Shown here: piece by piece, positions 1-8,543 of the stretch
Layout of the letters: every line of letters starts with the position of its first letter
How positions within the stretch are numbered: the first letter of the stretch is position 1
From: an uncultured Collinsella sp.
Lineage (GTDB): Bacteria > Actinomycetota > Coriobacteriia > Coriobacteriales > Coriobacteriaceae
Length of the DNA: 32,711 nucleotides
NCBI GenBank assembly: GCA_902494535.1
Contig: CABUTO010000026.1
Location: 1 to 32,711, forward strand
Reading direction: 5' to 3'
Position numbers and translations under genes: made by a program
The notes under the pieces: generated by a model
The model's input: the letters and a program-made list of their open reading frames with translations, nothing else
What the model was told of the DNA's origin: nothing
Databases searched by the model: none

Positions 1-2
1 AA

Positions 3-92
3 CGGGGGAAACGGCGGTCGACGAAACTGGAGAGGAGGTATTACGAGCTCCTGTGCGAATTGGAGAGAACGCTCCCGCAAACTGCCTCTTGA
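3..92 (+). CDS. possible C-terminal tail of an unidentified upstream protein
   Basis: Frame 3 is open from the window edge and ends at TGA 90-92, giving 29 residues rich in Arg, Lys, Glu and Leu (it contains KLERRYYELL). This looks like an amphipathic helical C-terminus. The other two forward frames are also open at the edge but read less like protein. A two-way terminator follows at about 184-229, as expected after a rightward gene. The family cannot be named from so little sequence, and the call rests only on composition and context. Confidence 0.3.
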   Translation, partial: RGKRRSTKLERRYYELLCELERTLPQTAS

Positions 93-362
93 CAACTTAT
101 AGGAGCGTCGGTTTTATTGAGGCAAATATGTTGGGTGCTCGGCATTTCCAAAAAAGTCTACTCACTTAGCAAGCGGGCAGCCAAAAAAGAACCGCCGCGA
201 CGTCGTTTGACTCCGTTGCGACGGTTTTTCGAGCATTTTCGCGCTGTCGAGGACGCAGACGCTCCTCATTTCTAGCGCTTACCGAGCAAGAAGGCGCTAC
301 TCTCCGAAAGTAGTCAAAAAAGCCCCGTCCCAAATTAGCTACGGTAGATCGGCGGAACAAGG
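93..362. other. intergenic region with no recognisable gene
   Basis: This stretch separates the possible upstream gene tail from the leftward phosphatase gene. It holds a two-way terminator (listed separately) and a weak 5-bp hairpin near 289-306 followed by an A-run. The short open frame on the minus strand here has no start signal and looks spurious. Confidence 0.6.
184..229. terminator. bidirectional intrinsic terminator
   Basis: Arms AACCGCCGCGAC (190-201) and GTTGCGACGGTT (215-226) pair at 10 of 12 positions. An A-run (183-188) lies on the left and a T-run (225-229) on the right, so the hairpin can end transcripts from either side. Confidence 0.65.
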
Positions 363-1202
363 TTATTCGCCCGGGTTGATGTTCGCGTAGAACTCGGCCC
401 CGTCGTCCAGGCGCAGGATGCCCACGCGGCCGAACTCGGAGCCGGTGGCGGCGGCGCAGTCGATGTCGATGCGATCGGGCACACCAGCAGTGTCCTCGCC
501 GCCCAAGCGCACGATCTGCCCGCGTCCCGATTCCTCATCGAGCCCCGCCAGACCACCGACCTCGCAATAGCGCCCAAGCGATACCGTGGGCGTGTGACCG
601 CTCACCACGACCGGGCCCTTGCCCTCGGCAGAAAGCAGCCCGGTCGACGCATCCCAATAGCCATGACGAATCCACAGCAGGTCATCGGACGACTGCACCG
701 CGAGCATCTGCTGCAGCAGCTCGCGATCGGCACCCACCGCTCCAACGCCATCGGCACAATCGACGCCATGCTCAAGCAAAAACGCGCGCGCCGCCTTCAT
801 CTCGATTCCAGCATGTACCAGCAGATACGGGCGCTCCTCGGTCTCGACCACTGCGTAGAGCGGCAGCGCGGCCATCCATCGCACGAGCTCCTCGTATGCC
901 TCAAATTCCATGTCGTTGAGCTGCTCGCGCGTCGTCCAACCACCGTTGATATCCCAGGTCTCGGCATCGAGCGGATCCTGGCCAATGATGGCATCGAGCA
1001 TGATCTGCTCGTGATTACCCTTGAGCACGTGGGCGTTGGGCAGCGAGCGCACGAGTTTAATAACGCCGACCGGATCGGGCCCGCGATCGATCATGTCGCC
1101 CAGCACGTACAGCGTGTCGTCGGACGTCAACGAGATCTTAGACAGGGCTTCGTCAAGCGCACGCACGTGCCCGTGAGCATCAGATGTCACATAGATCGCC
1201 AT
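363..1202 (-). CDS. calcineurin-like metallophosphoesterase (PPP-type Ser/Thr phosphatase family)
   Basis: A 279-residue single-domain hydrolase of the bacterial PPP/PrpA-like group. The di-metal signature is complete in order: SDAHG (D8, H10), GDMIDRG (35-41), KGNHE (61-65), VHAGI (H130) and VSGHTPT (H203). Family members hydrolyse phosphoprotein or small phosphoesters with Mn or similar metals; the substrate is not visible here. The ATG is preceded by AAGGAG at a suitable distance, which supports this start. No signal peptide or membrane segment is seen, so it should be cytosolic. The gene is divergent from the antiporter at 1456 and ends toward the terminator at 184-229. A diadenosine tetraphosphatase-like activity is an alternative. 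The fold call is secure, the substrate unknown. Confidence 0.85.
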   Translation of the reverse strand: MAIYVTSDAHGHVRALDEALSKISLTSDDTLYVLGDMIDRGPDPVGVIKLVRSLPNAHVLKGNHEQIMLDAIIGQDPLDAETWDINGGWTTREQLNDMEFEAYEELVRWMAALPLYAVVETEERPYLLVHAGIEMKAARAFLLEHGVDCADGVGAVGADRELLQQMLAVQSSDDLLWIRHGYWDASTGLLSAEGKGPVVVSGHTPTVSLGRYCEVGGLAGLDEESGRGQIVRLGGEDTAGVPDRIDIDCAAATGSEFGRVGILRLDDGAEFYANINPGE

Positions 1203-1455
1203 GGTACGCTTCTCCTTGCATTGCGGCCGAAGCCCGGCGCCGCAACTAAAACTTCAAGTTGAACTTAAACGTTACCCATTGTACTCCGTTGCAATAAAGC
1301 TGGAAAGGGTTTCCGAGCAGAGGCAAAGACGGCAGCCGTCTATGACGATATCGCGCACGCCCGCAATCCAACCCCATAAACCCACCATCTTTGGGTACAA
1401 ATAACCGCAGGCAACTGACCGTGCCACGCCAACCAACCAGGAGCGGACACCATCC
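1203..1455. promoter_or_regulatory. divergent promoter region
   Basis: The gap separates two divergent genes and must hold both promoters. A TACAAT-like -10 for the leftward gene can be read near 1278-1283 on the minus strand, but no good -35 accompanies it. A short palindrome (AACTTCAAGTT, 1251-1261) lies on the phosphatase side. No riboswitch-like fold was recognised. Confidence 0.4.
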
Positions 1456-3057
1456 ATGAACCAGATCCTTCTCTTTATCGGCCTCGTCATCATTCTGTGT
1501 CTGACCATCAAACCCGTCGGCAAAAAGCTCCCCTTCCCCACCCTGCTCATCTTTATCGCGCTCGGCATGCTGTTGGGCGTCAACGGCCCGGCGCATATCG
1601 ACTTTAGCGACTATGCGCTCACCGAAACCGTCTGCAGCACGGCGCTGCTGTTCATCATGTTCTACGGCGGCTTTAACACCAATATCGACCGTGCCAAGCC
1701 CGTCGCTGCGCCGGCGGTGCTGCTGAGCACGCTCGGCGTCGTCATCACTGCCGGCATCACCGGCGTGTTCGCCCACTTCGCGCTGGGGATCGACTGGATC
1801 GGCAGCCTGCTGCTGGGATCGGTCGTGGCGTCCACCGACGCGGCCAGCGTCTTTAGCGTTCTGCGCGAGCACAGCCTTTCGCTGAGGGGCGGCACCGACT
1901 CGCTGCTCGAGGTCGAATCGGGCTCCAACGACCCCGTCGCCTACATGCTCACCGCTGTGCTCGCTACACTCGCGGCCGGCGGCGACATCAACATTCCCGC
2001 ACTGCTGGCCAAGCAGATTATCCTGGGCGTGGGCCTGGGCCTTGCCATCGGCTGGGCGGCGGGCCGCCTGATTGAACGCGCGCACGCAACGGCCAAGGAC
2101 GCGCAGACCATCTTTTTGTTCGCCGTGGCCATCGTCGCCTACGCGCTGCCGAGCTACCTGGGCGGCAACGGCTTTTTGGCTGTATACCTGGCCGGCATTG
2201 TGCTGGGTGCCAGCGACATCACCGGCAAAGTCGAGATGGCGCACTTCTTTGACACCCTCACCGAGATGGCAGAGATGACCATCTTCTTTTTGCTGGGCCT
2301 GCTCGTTACACCCGCACGCCTGCCGCAAATGCTGCTACCGGGCCTGGCACTCATGGCGTTTATGCTCTTTGCGAGCCGCCCCATCGCCGTAGGCATGCTG
2401 CTGGCGCCGTTTAGGACGAACCCTCGCCAGGTTGCGCTCGTAAGCTGGGCGGGTCTGCGCGGAGCAGCTTCGGTCGTCTTTAGTCTCTTTGCCGTGGTGG
2501 CCGGCGTTCCCGGCGGACACGACCTATTTGACCTGGTGTTTGTGATTGCCGTGTCGAGCATTGTGGTGCAGGGCTCGCTTCTGCCGGCGGTGGCGAAGAA
2601 GCTCGATATGATCGATGCGACCGGCGACGTGCGCCGCACCTTTAACGACTACCGCGACGAGGACGGCATGTCGTTTGTAAAGCTCAAGGTGGGCGCTGGA
2701 CATCCGTTTGCCGGACGCTCGCTCGCGGACATTGGCAGCGCCACAGATATGCTCGTGGTCCTGGTGCTGCGCGACGGCGCGCACCCGGTGCTGCCCAACG
2801 GCGATACCGTCATCGAGGAAGGCGATCTGCTGGTGATGGCCGCCCCGACGTTCGAAGAGCGTGCCGAAGTTACGCTGCGCGAGGTCACTGTGACGCCCCA
2901 CGGTCGCCTGGCCGGCCAGCGTCTTCGCGATGTGCCGCAAGGCAAGCATCCCTTTATCGTCGTGATGCTCAAACGCGACGGCCAGACGATCATCCCCGAC
3001 GGCAACACCCTAATATACGCCGGCGACGAAGCCGTCATCGCCACGCTGGCGTCGTAG
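1456..3057 (+). CDS. CPA1-type cation/proton antiporter with RCK_C domains (NhaP2/CvrA-like)
   Basis: A 533-residue membrane protein that should exchange K+ or Na+ for H+ across the inner membrane. Roughly residues 1-390 are a run of hydrophobic segments carrying the exchanger core motifs STDAA (126-130) and ESGSNDPVA (154-162), whose Asp residues bind the cation in this family. Two TrkA-C/RCK_C-like domains follow in the cytosol, roughly 395-465 and 470-533, both with the pattern of strands ending in an E/AGD turn (VIEEGDLLVM and LIYAGDEAVI). Such domains gate NhaP2-type K+/H+ antiporters by binding a small ligand. The ATG is preceded by AGGAGCGG. The gene is monocistronic unless the short peptide frame at 3075 is real. 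K+ versus Na+ preference cannot be read from sequence. Confidence 0.85.
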   Translation: MNQILLFIGLVIILCLTIKPVGKKLPFPTLLIFIALGMLLGVNGPAHIDFSDYALTETVCSTALLFIMFYGGFNTNIDRAKPVAAPAVLLSTLGVVITAGITGVFAHFALGIDWIGSLLLGSVVASTDAASVFSVLREHSLSLRGGTDSLLEVESGSNDPVAYMLTAVLATLAAGGDINIPALLAKQIILGVGLGLAIGWAAGRLIERAHATAKDAQTIFLFAVAIVAYALPSYLGGNGFLAVYLAGIVLGASDITGKVEMAHFFDTLTEMAEMTIFFLLGLLVTPARLPQMLLPGLALMAFMLFASRPIAVGMLLAPFRTNPRQVALVSWAGLRGAASVVFSLFAVVAGVPGGHDLFDLVFVIAVSSIVVQGSLLPAVAKKLDMIDATGDVRRTFNDYRDEDGMSFVKLKVGAGHPFAGRSLADIGSATDMLVVLVLRDGAHPVLPNGDTVIEEGDLLVMAAPTFEERAEVTLREVTVTPHGRLAGQRLRDVPQGKHPFIVVMLKRDGQTIIPDGNTLIYAGDEAVIATLAS

Positions 3058-3074
3058 TGACCAGGAGGTAGCTA

Positions 3075-3149
3075 ATTTGCGGCGAAGAGATCAAGCGCCT
3101 AGAGAACCTCATGCCTTCGCTCGCAGATTTGGATTTGCCTGAGGAGTAA
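3075..3149 (+). pseudogene. possible micro-ORF or gene remnant behind a strong Shine-Dalgarno
   Basis: A full AGGAGGT (3064-3069 region) lies just after the antiporter stop and points at nothing obvious. Six bases later an ATT codon opens a 24-codon frame ending in TAA (3147-3149). Its peptide contains GEEIKRLENLMPSLADLDLP and looks like a genuine acidic protein C-terminus. A TTG at 3077 in another frame gives a 21-residue basic peptide that looks less natural. This could be the scar of a deleted gene whose RBS and last codons remain, or a translated micro-ORF with a rare ATT start. The evidence is composition and the RBS only. Confidence 0.3.
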
Positions 3150-3284
3150 AGCACCCCTCCCCCATGTAACCATCCTGTAAATCATAGCGGCGCACTCGGG
3201 TTTTGCTGTGATGCGGTCGCGCCTGGCGCTCCACTGTGCTAAAGTATCCCGAACGTCCAAACGACTACAAGGGGGAACTAGAAG

Positions 3285-4409
3285 ATGGCACGTGTGCACA
3301 ACTTCTCAGCTGGCCCGGCCGCGCTGCCTACAAGCGTGCTCGCCGAGATCGCCGACGAGATGATGGACTACCGCGGCTGCGGCATGTCCGTGCTCGAGAT
3401 GAGTCATCGATCTAGCATGTACCAGCAGATCATCGACGACGCCGAGGCAACCCTGCGTCGCCTGCTAAGCATCCCCGACAACTACCGCGTCCTGTTTTTG
3501 CAGGGCGGCGCCACGCTGCAGTTTGCGGGCATCCCCATGAACCTCATGCGCCGCGGCCGCGCCGGCTACATCGTGACCGGCAACTTTGCCAACAAGGCAT
3601 ACAAGGAGGCCGCCAAGTACGGCGAGGCCGTACTGCTCGCGAGCTCCGAGGACACCAATTTCGACCGCATACCCACCATGGCCGACATCAACGCGCGCAT
3701 TGCCGCCGAGGCCGCAGGCGACGGGCTCGACTACGTCTACATCTGCCAGAACAACACCATCTTTGGCACCATGTACCACGAGCTGCCCAACTGCGGCGAC
3801 GTACCGCTGGTCGCCGATGTCTCGAGCTGCTTTTTGTCGCAGCCGCTCAACGTTGAGCGCTACGGGCTCATTTACGCCGGCGCGCAAAAAAACGCCGGTG
3901 CCGCGGGCGTGACCGTGGTCATCGTGCGCGACGATCTCATCGCAGATGGCCCCGCCTTTGCGCAGACGCCGCAGTACATGGACCTTAAGACCCAGGCCGC
4001 CAAGGGCTCCATGCTCAACACGCCCAACACCTTTGGCATCTACGTGTGCGGCAAGGTATTCCGCTGGGTCGAGGAGACCGGCGGACTTGCCGCCATGGCC
4101 GAGCGCAACTGGGCCAAGGCCAATCTGCTCTATGACCTGCTCGAGCAAAGTGAGCTGTTCCATGGCACCACGCAGGCCGACAGCCGCTCTATCGCCAACA
4201 TCACCTTCCGCACCGGCGACGCCGAGCTCGACGCGGCCTTTGTCGCAGGCGCGGCAGAGCACCAGATTCAAAATGTCAAGGGCCATCGCCTCGTCGGCGG
4301 CATGCGCGCCAGCGTCTACAACGCCGTAACCATGGAGGACGTGCAGGCACTGGCCACGTACATGAAGGACTTCGAAGCGCAGCACGGTTTGAGCCAGCGA
4401 TCTAACTAG
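3285..4409 (+). CDS. serC: phosphoserine aminotransferase
   Basis: A 374-residue class V PLP-dependent aminotransferase that converts 3-phosphohydroxypyruvate and glutamate to O-phosphoserine and 2-oxoglutarate, the second step of the phosphorylated L-serine pathway; the family also acts on the pyridoxal precursor in some bacteria. Diagnostic segments are the N-terminal NFSAGPAALP, LFLQGGATLQF (70-80), the VADVSSCF stretch (176-183) and the PLP-lysine context AGAQKNAG with K202. Length matches the family (about 360 residues). The start follows GGGGGAA, and a -10-like TAAAGT sits about 40 bases upstream. serA follows after 69 bases on the same strand, making a two-gene serine operon closed by the terminator at 5705. 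No anomalies are seen. Confidence 0.95.
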   Translation: MARVHNFSAGPAALPTSVLAEIADEMMDYRGCGMSVLEMSHRSSMYQQIIDDAEATLRRLLSIPDNYRVLFLQGGATLQFAGIPMNLMRRGRAGYIVTGNFANKAYKEAAKYGEAVLLASSEDTNFDRIPTMADINARIAAEAAGDGLDYVYICQNNTIFGTMYHELPNCGDVPLVADVSSCFLSQPLNVERYGLIYAGAQKNAGAAGVTVVIVRDDLIADGPAFAQTPQYMDLKTQAAKGSMLNTPNTFGIYVCGKVFRWVEETGGLAAMAERNWAKANLLYDLLEQSELFHGTTQADSRSIANITFRTGDAELDAAFVAGAAEHQIQNVKGHRLVGGMRASVYNAVTMEDVQALATYMKDFEAQHGLSQRSN

Positions 4410-4478
4410 CCCGCAGCACGCGGGCCGATCAGCCACTTCAAACCACTTGTTTTAAACAAACCAGCTAAGGAGTTTTTC

Positions 4479-5642
4479 ATGCGCAAGATTAAGACCATCG
4501 ACGACATCACCAAAGACGGCAAAGTCGAGTTTGGCGAAGGCTACGAATTTGTGAGCACCGCCGAAGAGGCCGACGCCATTCTGATGCGCTCAACCGACCT
4601 GCACGGCTACGAGCTGCCCGAGGGAATCCGCGCCATCGCCCGCTGCGGCGCCGGCGTCAACAACATCCCCGTCGAAGAGTACGCCAAGAAGGGCGTCGTC
4701 GTCTTTAACTCCCCCGGCGCCAATAGCAATGCCGTCAAGGAGCTCGTCCTAGGCATGCTGGTGCTCTCGAGCCGCGGCGTGGTGCAATCGATGAACTGGG
4801 TGCGCGACAACGCCGACGACCCCGAGATTCAGGTCGATGCCGAGAAGGCCAAGAAGGCCTTTGTGGGCCGCGAGCTCAAGGGCAAGCGCATCGGCGTCAT
4901 CGGCCTGGGCAACGTGGGCTCCAAGGTCGCCAACGCCTGCGTCGACCTGGGCATGGACGTTTACGGCTACGACCCGTTCATTTCCGTCGAGCACGCGTGG
5001 GTGCTGAGCCGCGAGGTGCAGCGTGTGGGCACGCTCGAGGATCTCTGCCGCGGCTGCGACTACCTCACCGTACACGTGCCCAGCAAGGCCGACACCATCG
5101 GCATGATCAGCACCGAGCAGATTAACCTGCTGGCACCCGACGCCGTGCTCATCAACTACGCGCGCGAGACCATCATCGACGAAGACGCCGTCGACGCCGC
5201 CCTGCGCGAGGGTAAGCTCAGCTGGTTTAGCTGCGACTTTGCCACGCCCAAGACCGTCAAGATGCCCAATACGTTTATCACCACGCACTCGGGCGCCGGC
5301 ACCGGCGAAGCCGAGGCCAACTGCGCCGACATGGCCATCAGCGAGCTCAAGGATTACCTGGAGAACGGTAACATCGCGCGCAGCGTCAACTACCCCGCCT
5401 GCAGCATGGGCAAGGCGCGCGCCGCGAGCCGCATTGCCTGCCTGCATGCCAACGTGCCCAACATGATCGGCCAGATCACGGCCATCCTGGCCAAGGACAA
5501 CGCCAACGTGCAGCGCATGACCAACGAGTCCGCCGGCGAGAACGCCTACACCATGTTCGACACCGATGAGCACCTGAACAGCAGCACGATCGAGGCGCTT
5601 AAGCAGATTCCGTCGATGTATCGCGTGCGCGTAATCAAATAG
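4479..5642 (+). CDS. serA: D-3-phosphoglycerate dehydrogenase
   Basis: A 387-residue NAD-dependent 2-hydroxyacid dehydrogenase that oxidises 3-phosphoglycerate to 3-phosphohydroxypyruvate, the first step of serine synthesis. Visible features are the NAD loop GLGNVG (142-147) with acidic D165, the substrate Arg in NYARE (R229), the catalytic His in THSGAGTGEAE (H270), and a C-terminal ACT-like regulatory domain from about 315 to the end that may bind serine. The length fits the short SerA type with one ACT domain. By eye, the Glu of the Arg-Glu-His triad, usual in a DFPxE-like context, falls on Pro257 here (CDFATPK), and GAST reads GAGT. The start is set by AAGGAG upstream. Function is supported by tight linkage to serC. 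Confidence 0.93.
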   Translation: MRKIKTIDDITKDGKVEFGEGYEFVSTAEEADAILMRSTDLHGYELPEGIRAIARCGAGVNNIPVEEYAKKGVVVFNSPGANSNAVKELVLGMLVLSSRGVVQSMNWVRDNADDPEIQVDAEKAKKAFVGRELKGKRIGVIGLGNVGSKVANACVDLGMDVYGYDPFISVEHAWVLSREVQRVGTLEDLCRGCDYLTVHVPSKADTIGMISTEQINLLAPDAVLINYARETIIDEDAVDAALREGKLSWFSCDFATPKTVKMPNTFITTHSGAGTGEAEANCADMAISELKDYLENGNIARSVNYPACSMGKARAASRIACLHANVPNMIGQITAILAKDNANVQRMTNESAGENAYTMFDTDEHLNSSTIEALKQIPSMYRVRVIK

Positions 5643-5704
5643 CGCCGGCTGATCTGACGGGCAGTTCCCCATGTGGCCTGCCCGTCACTGACATTGAATG
5701 CCCG

Positions 5705-5739
5705 CGGGGCGCCTTTCGCACGAGAGGCGCCCCGTTTTT
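5705..5739 (+). terminator. intrinsic terminator of serCA
   Basis: A perfect 10-bp stem, CGGGGCGCCT (5705-5714) with AGGCGCCCCG (5725-5734), and a 10-base loop are followed by a five-base T-run. It lies about 60 bases after the serA stop. Confidence 0.9.
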
Positions 5740-5817
5740 GTGAGCGCTCCATTAAATGCACCGAGCCGCTTCTTGGCATACAATCTGTATGTTGACCTAA
5801 CTATCTGTGAGGTGCCT

Positions 5818-7038
5818 ATGGTTGATACAGATTTTGCTTGGCGGCTTACGCAAGGACTCGTGCGGATCGACAGCTCAGACCCGGGTGCGTATGAGGACGA
5901 GATTGAGCGCTATATCAAAGCGTTGGTTGAGGAACGGTTGGCGCAGCTGAGCCATCCGGTACTCCATGCCGTGCAGGTTGAGGAACTCGAGGTGCTGCCC
6001 GGGCGCCGCAACCTTATGGTCACCGTGCCGGGACTGAGCGACGAGCCACGACTCGTCTATATCTGCCATATGGATACCGTTACGCTGGGTGATGGCTGGG
6101 ACGCGGACATTCCGCCGCTCGGGACGGTTGTGCGCGACGGCAAGCTCTATGGCCGCGGTGCCTGCGATATGAAGGGTGGCCTGGCCTGCGCCATTGCCGC
6201 ACTGGTCCATACGCTCGAGCGCGTGGCGACGGATGGCGCGCTGCCCCGCCGCGGCTTTTCGCTCATCTGCTCGGTCGACGAGGAAGACTTTATGCGAGGC
6301 TCCGAGGCAGCCATCGATGCCGGCTGGGTCGGTTCGCGCGAATGGGTGCTGGATACCGAGCCCACCGACGGACAGATTCAAGTGGCGCACAAGGGGCGTA
6401 CGTGGTTCGAGATTGAAATGGCTGGCGTGACAGCGCATGCGAGCCAGCCCTGGAAGGGCGCGGATGCCGTCGCCGCCATGGCCGAGGTCGTGTGCTCGCT
6501 TCGCCGCGCATTTGCGGCGCTGCCCGTGCATAATGAGCTGGGGCCTTCGACCATCACGTTTGGCCAAATCGAGGGCGGATATCGCCCCTACGTCGTACCC
6601 GACCGCGCCAAAGTCTGGGTCGACATGCGCCTGACCCCGCCGACCGATACGGCCGCCGCGACGCGCATGGTAGAGCAGGCCATCGCCGTCGCCGAAGCCG
6701 CCGTTCCCGGTTGCCATGGCAGCTACACCGTGACGGGCGACCGCCCCGCCATCGAGCGCGACCCGAACTCTCCCCTTCTAGCAGCGCTCAAGCGTGCCGC
6801 CGATGACGTGACGGACGCGGACACGACCGTCGGCTTCTTTACCGGCTACACCGACACCGCCGTCATTGCCGGCAAGACAGGTAACCGCAATTGCATGAGC
6901 TACGGTCCCGGGTCGCTCGCGCTCGCGCACAAGCCCAACGAATATGTGCCCCACGCCGATATCGTTCGTTGTCAGCAGGTGCTAATCGCGCTCGCCGATA
7001 ACGTGCTCTGGGACGCGAGCGGCCAAGTTGGGGCATAA
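5818..7038 (+). CDS. M20-family metallo-hydrolase (YgeY/ArgE/DapE-like)
   Basis: A 406-residue cytosolic amidohydrolase of the M20 family. The di-zinc site is intact: H84 and D86 in ICHMDTV, D117 in GACDMKGG, the EE pair 155-156 in CSVDEED, the acidic ligand near 179-181 in LDTEP, and a late His in LAHKPNE. The dimerisation/lid domain (about 185-300) begins around AHKGRTWFEIE and has the GVTAHAS motif (H207). Relatives remove acyl groups from amino acids or split dipeptides; the YgeY branch has been linked to purine/selenium catabolism, but nothing here shows that. I choose the ATG at 5818 rather than an in-frame one at 5698, because the earlier start lies inside the serCA terminator. The DUF1015-like gene follows 39 bases later, so the two are probably co-transcribed. 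Confidence 0.8.
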   Translation: MVDTDFAWRLTQGLVRIDSSDPGAYEDEIERYIKALVEERLAQLSHPVLHAVQVEELEVLPGRRNLMVTVPGLSDEPRLVYICHMDTVTLGDGWDADIPPLGTVVRDGKLYGRGACDMKGGLACAIAALVHTLERVATDGALPRRGFSLICSVDEEDFMRGSEAAIDAGWVGSREWVLDTEPTDGQIQVAHKGRTWFEIEMAGVTAHASQPWKGADAVAAMAEVVCSLRRAFAALPVHNELGPSTITFGQIEGGYRPYVVPDRAKVWVDMRLTPPTDTAAATRMVEQAIAVAEAAVPGCHGSYTVTGDRPAIERDPNSPLLAALKRAADDVTDADTTVGFFTGYTDTAVIAGKTGNRNCMSYGPGSLALAHKPNEYVPHADIVRCQQVLIALADNVLWDASGQVGA

Positions 7039-7077
7039 TAAGCCGCGAACAAACCGACTCGTGCGTTAGGACCGCCC

Positions 7078-7761
7078 ATGAAAGCACTTCCGTTTCCCTG
7101 CATCCGCCCGGCTCAGGACCGCGTGCTCGAGGCGCTGCCTGCAATGGACAGCATCATGAGCGGCAACGATGCTCTGCGCGGAGCCATTGCCGATGGTCTG
7201 ATGCTCAAGGACCCGGGTGCGGCGTATTACGTGTACGAATGCTCGGGCGAGCCGGGACGTGTGACGGGTGTCGTGGCGATCTGCCCGACGAGTGTACTTG
7301 CGGGCGGCAAGGGCGATGCCAGCGCCGACGTGGCCGCCGCCGCGCGCGCGATCGCCGAGCTCAAGGTGCAGCCGCGCCCCGTGTCGCTCGCCTACGAGGC
7401 GTCGCCCGTCATGGACATCATCCTGGGCGCTGCCAAAGAGGGCGCCTCGCTCTACGCCGTCACCGACCCCGCGGGTATTACGCACCGCGTGTGGGAGGTC
7501 AAGCGCGAGGACGCCGTCGGCGCCATCCGTGCCATGCTCGACCAGGCGCCGGAGCCGGCACTGGCCGACGACCCTGCCTACGCTGCCGCACTAGTCGAGG
7601 CATCACAGCTCCTGGCCGATGAGGCCCGTTCCGCCGGAACGTACACCGGCAAGGAGCCGTTCAACTTTACCGTTGCCGTGCTCTTCCCCGCTGCGCAGGT
7701 CAGCGGCGGCGCACCGCAGGTTCCGACGGGTCTGCTCACGCACCAAGTCGCGCGGTTCTAG
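7078..7761 (+). CDS. short, degenerate DUF1015-like protein
   Basis: A 227-residue protein with no signal peptide or membrane segment. By eye it follows the first half of the DUF1015 family: an opening FPCIRP, then LKDPGAAYYVYE (43-54) matching the usual PxxYxY region, then RVTGVVAICP, then THRVWEV (135-141), and finally FNFTVAVLFPAAQ (195-207). DUF1015 proteins are usually about 400 residues and often sit beside serA/serC in Firmicutes, which fits the nearby serCA. Two things are odd. The hallmark ADGHHR is replaced by ADDPAY (163-168), and the C-terminal half is missing. It may be a lineage-specific shortened form or a decaying copy, although the frame is intact. Function is unknown. The operon ends at the terminator at 7807. 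Confidence 0.6.
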   Translation: MKALPFPCIRPAQDRVLEALPAMDSIMSGNDALRGAIADGLMLKDPGAAYYVYECSGEPGRVTGVVAICPTSVLAGGKGDASADVAAAARAIAELKVQPRPVSLAYEASPVMDIILGAAKEGASLYAVTDPAGITHRVWEVKREDAVGAIRAMLDQAPEPALADDPAYAAALVEASQLLADEARSAGTYTGKEPFNFTVAVLFPAAQVSGGAPQVPTGLLTHQVARF

Positions 7762-7806
7762 CAAGACCAGACCGCGCAGCACAAAAATCGGCAGCTCAAC
7801 AAACAG

Positions 7807-7847
7807 GGGGCGGAGATGCAGCAGGTACATGCATCTCCGCCCCTTTT
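7807..7847 (+). terminator. intrinsic terminator
   Basis: A perfect 14-bp stem (GGGGCGGAGATGCA at 7807-7820 with its complement at 7830-7843) and a 9-base loop are followed by TTTT. It sits between convergent genes and closes the M20/DUF1015-like unit. Confidence 0.88.
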
Positions 7848-7890
7848 GCGTCGAGAAGTTATGCCAGCGACCCGTGCCGCCACGCTCGCG

Positions 7891-8526
7891 TTATCCCCGT
7901 TGCGGGCCTGCTGCCGCCACAAGTGGTTCAAGCCCCAGCTCGCGCGCGTAATCCTCCTGCGTAAAGACTTCGACAAGTTCAAACGTATCGGCCGTATCGT
8001 CAAACGCAAAATGCAGCACTGAGCAGTTGCCCGGCACGCGTTCGCGCTCGTCTGCCGCCGCGCCCCGCACGTGGTCCAAAAACTCCTTGATAGCCGAGCC
8101 ATGGCTCACCGCGAGCACGCACTCGTGGTCCGGACGTCGCATAAGATCGGTTATCGTCGCCGCCATGCGCTCGCGCACCTGCATCTGGCTCTCGCCGCCA
8201 AACTGACGATAGAAATCTCGCCACGGGCGCTCGGGCATAAGCATCACGCGCTCGGCCTCAAAGTCGCCAAAGAACCACTCACGCAGACCGTCCAGGCGCT
8301 CGTACGCCAAGCCCGGCCACAGGTTGGCGATAGTCTGCTCGGTGCGATGAAGCGTGGAGGTGTAGGCATGATCGGGCTCAATGCCGCACGCACGTAAAAA
8401 CATGCCGGCGCGCGCCGCCTGGTCGCAACCCAACTGCGTAAGCGGCGAGTCACTCCACCCCTGAATGATACGCTTGAGGTTGAATATCGTCTGTCCATGA
8501 CGGACCAGATACAGATCTTTATTCAT
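7891..8526 (-). CDS. histidine phosphatase family protein (phosphoglycerate mutase-like), copy 1
   Basis: A 211-residue branch-1 histidine phosphatase. LVRHGQT holds the phospho-accepting His (H10), and VSHGSA holds the second catalytic His. LREWFFGDFE supplies the usual acidic proton donor region. Such enzymes include cofactor-dependent phosphoglycerate mutases, CobC and broad phosphatases; the short length and divergence make a general phosphatase more likely than a glycolytic mutase. I choose the ATG at 8526 because AAAGGA lies just before it; an in-frame upstream ATG (8550) would overlap the neighbouring gene's stop. The gene lies 17 bases downstream of a paralogue on the same strand, so the pair looks like a tandem duplication. 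Confidence 0.82.
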   Translation of the reverse strand: MNKDLYLVRHGQTIFNLKRIIQGWSDSPLTQLGCDQAARAGMFLRACGIEPDHAYTSTLHRTEQTIANLWPGLAYERLDGLREWFFGDFEAERVMLMPERPWRDFYRQFGGESQMQVRERMAATITDLMRRPDHECVLAVSHGSAIKEFLDHVRGAAADERERVPGNCSVLHFAFDDTADTFELVEVFTQEDYARELGLEPLVAAAGPQRG

Positions 8527-8543
8527 AGGGGTCCTTTCGTTCG

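Noticed and set aside
89..105. TTGACAACTTATAGG as a promoter
   Set aside because: The spacing between TTGACA and TATAGG is only three bases and no gene follows on this strand.
1246..2328. 360-codon minus-strand open frame opposite the antiporter
   Set aside because: Low-complexity Gln/Asp/Arg composition; the antiporter on the other strand has clear family motifs.
5698..5817. Upstream start for the M20 hydrolase at 5698
   Set aside because: This start is inside the serCA terminator and the added residues do not match the family.
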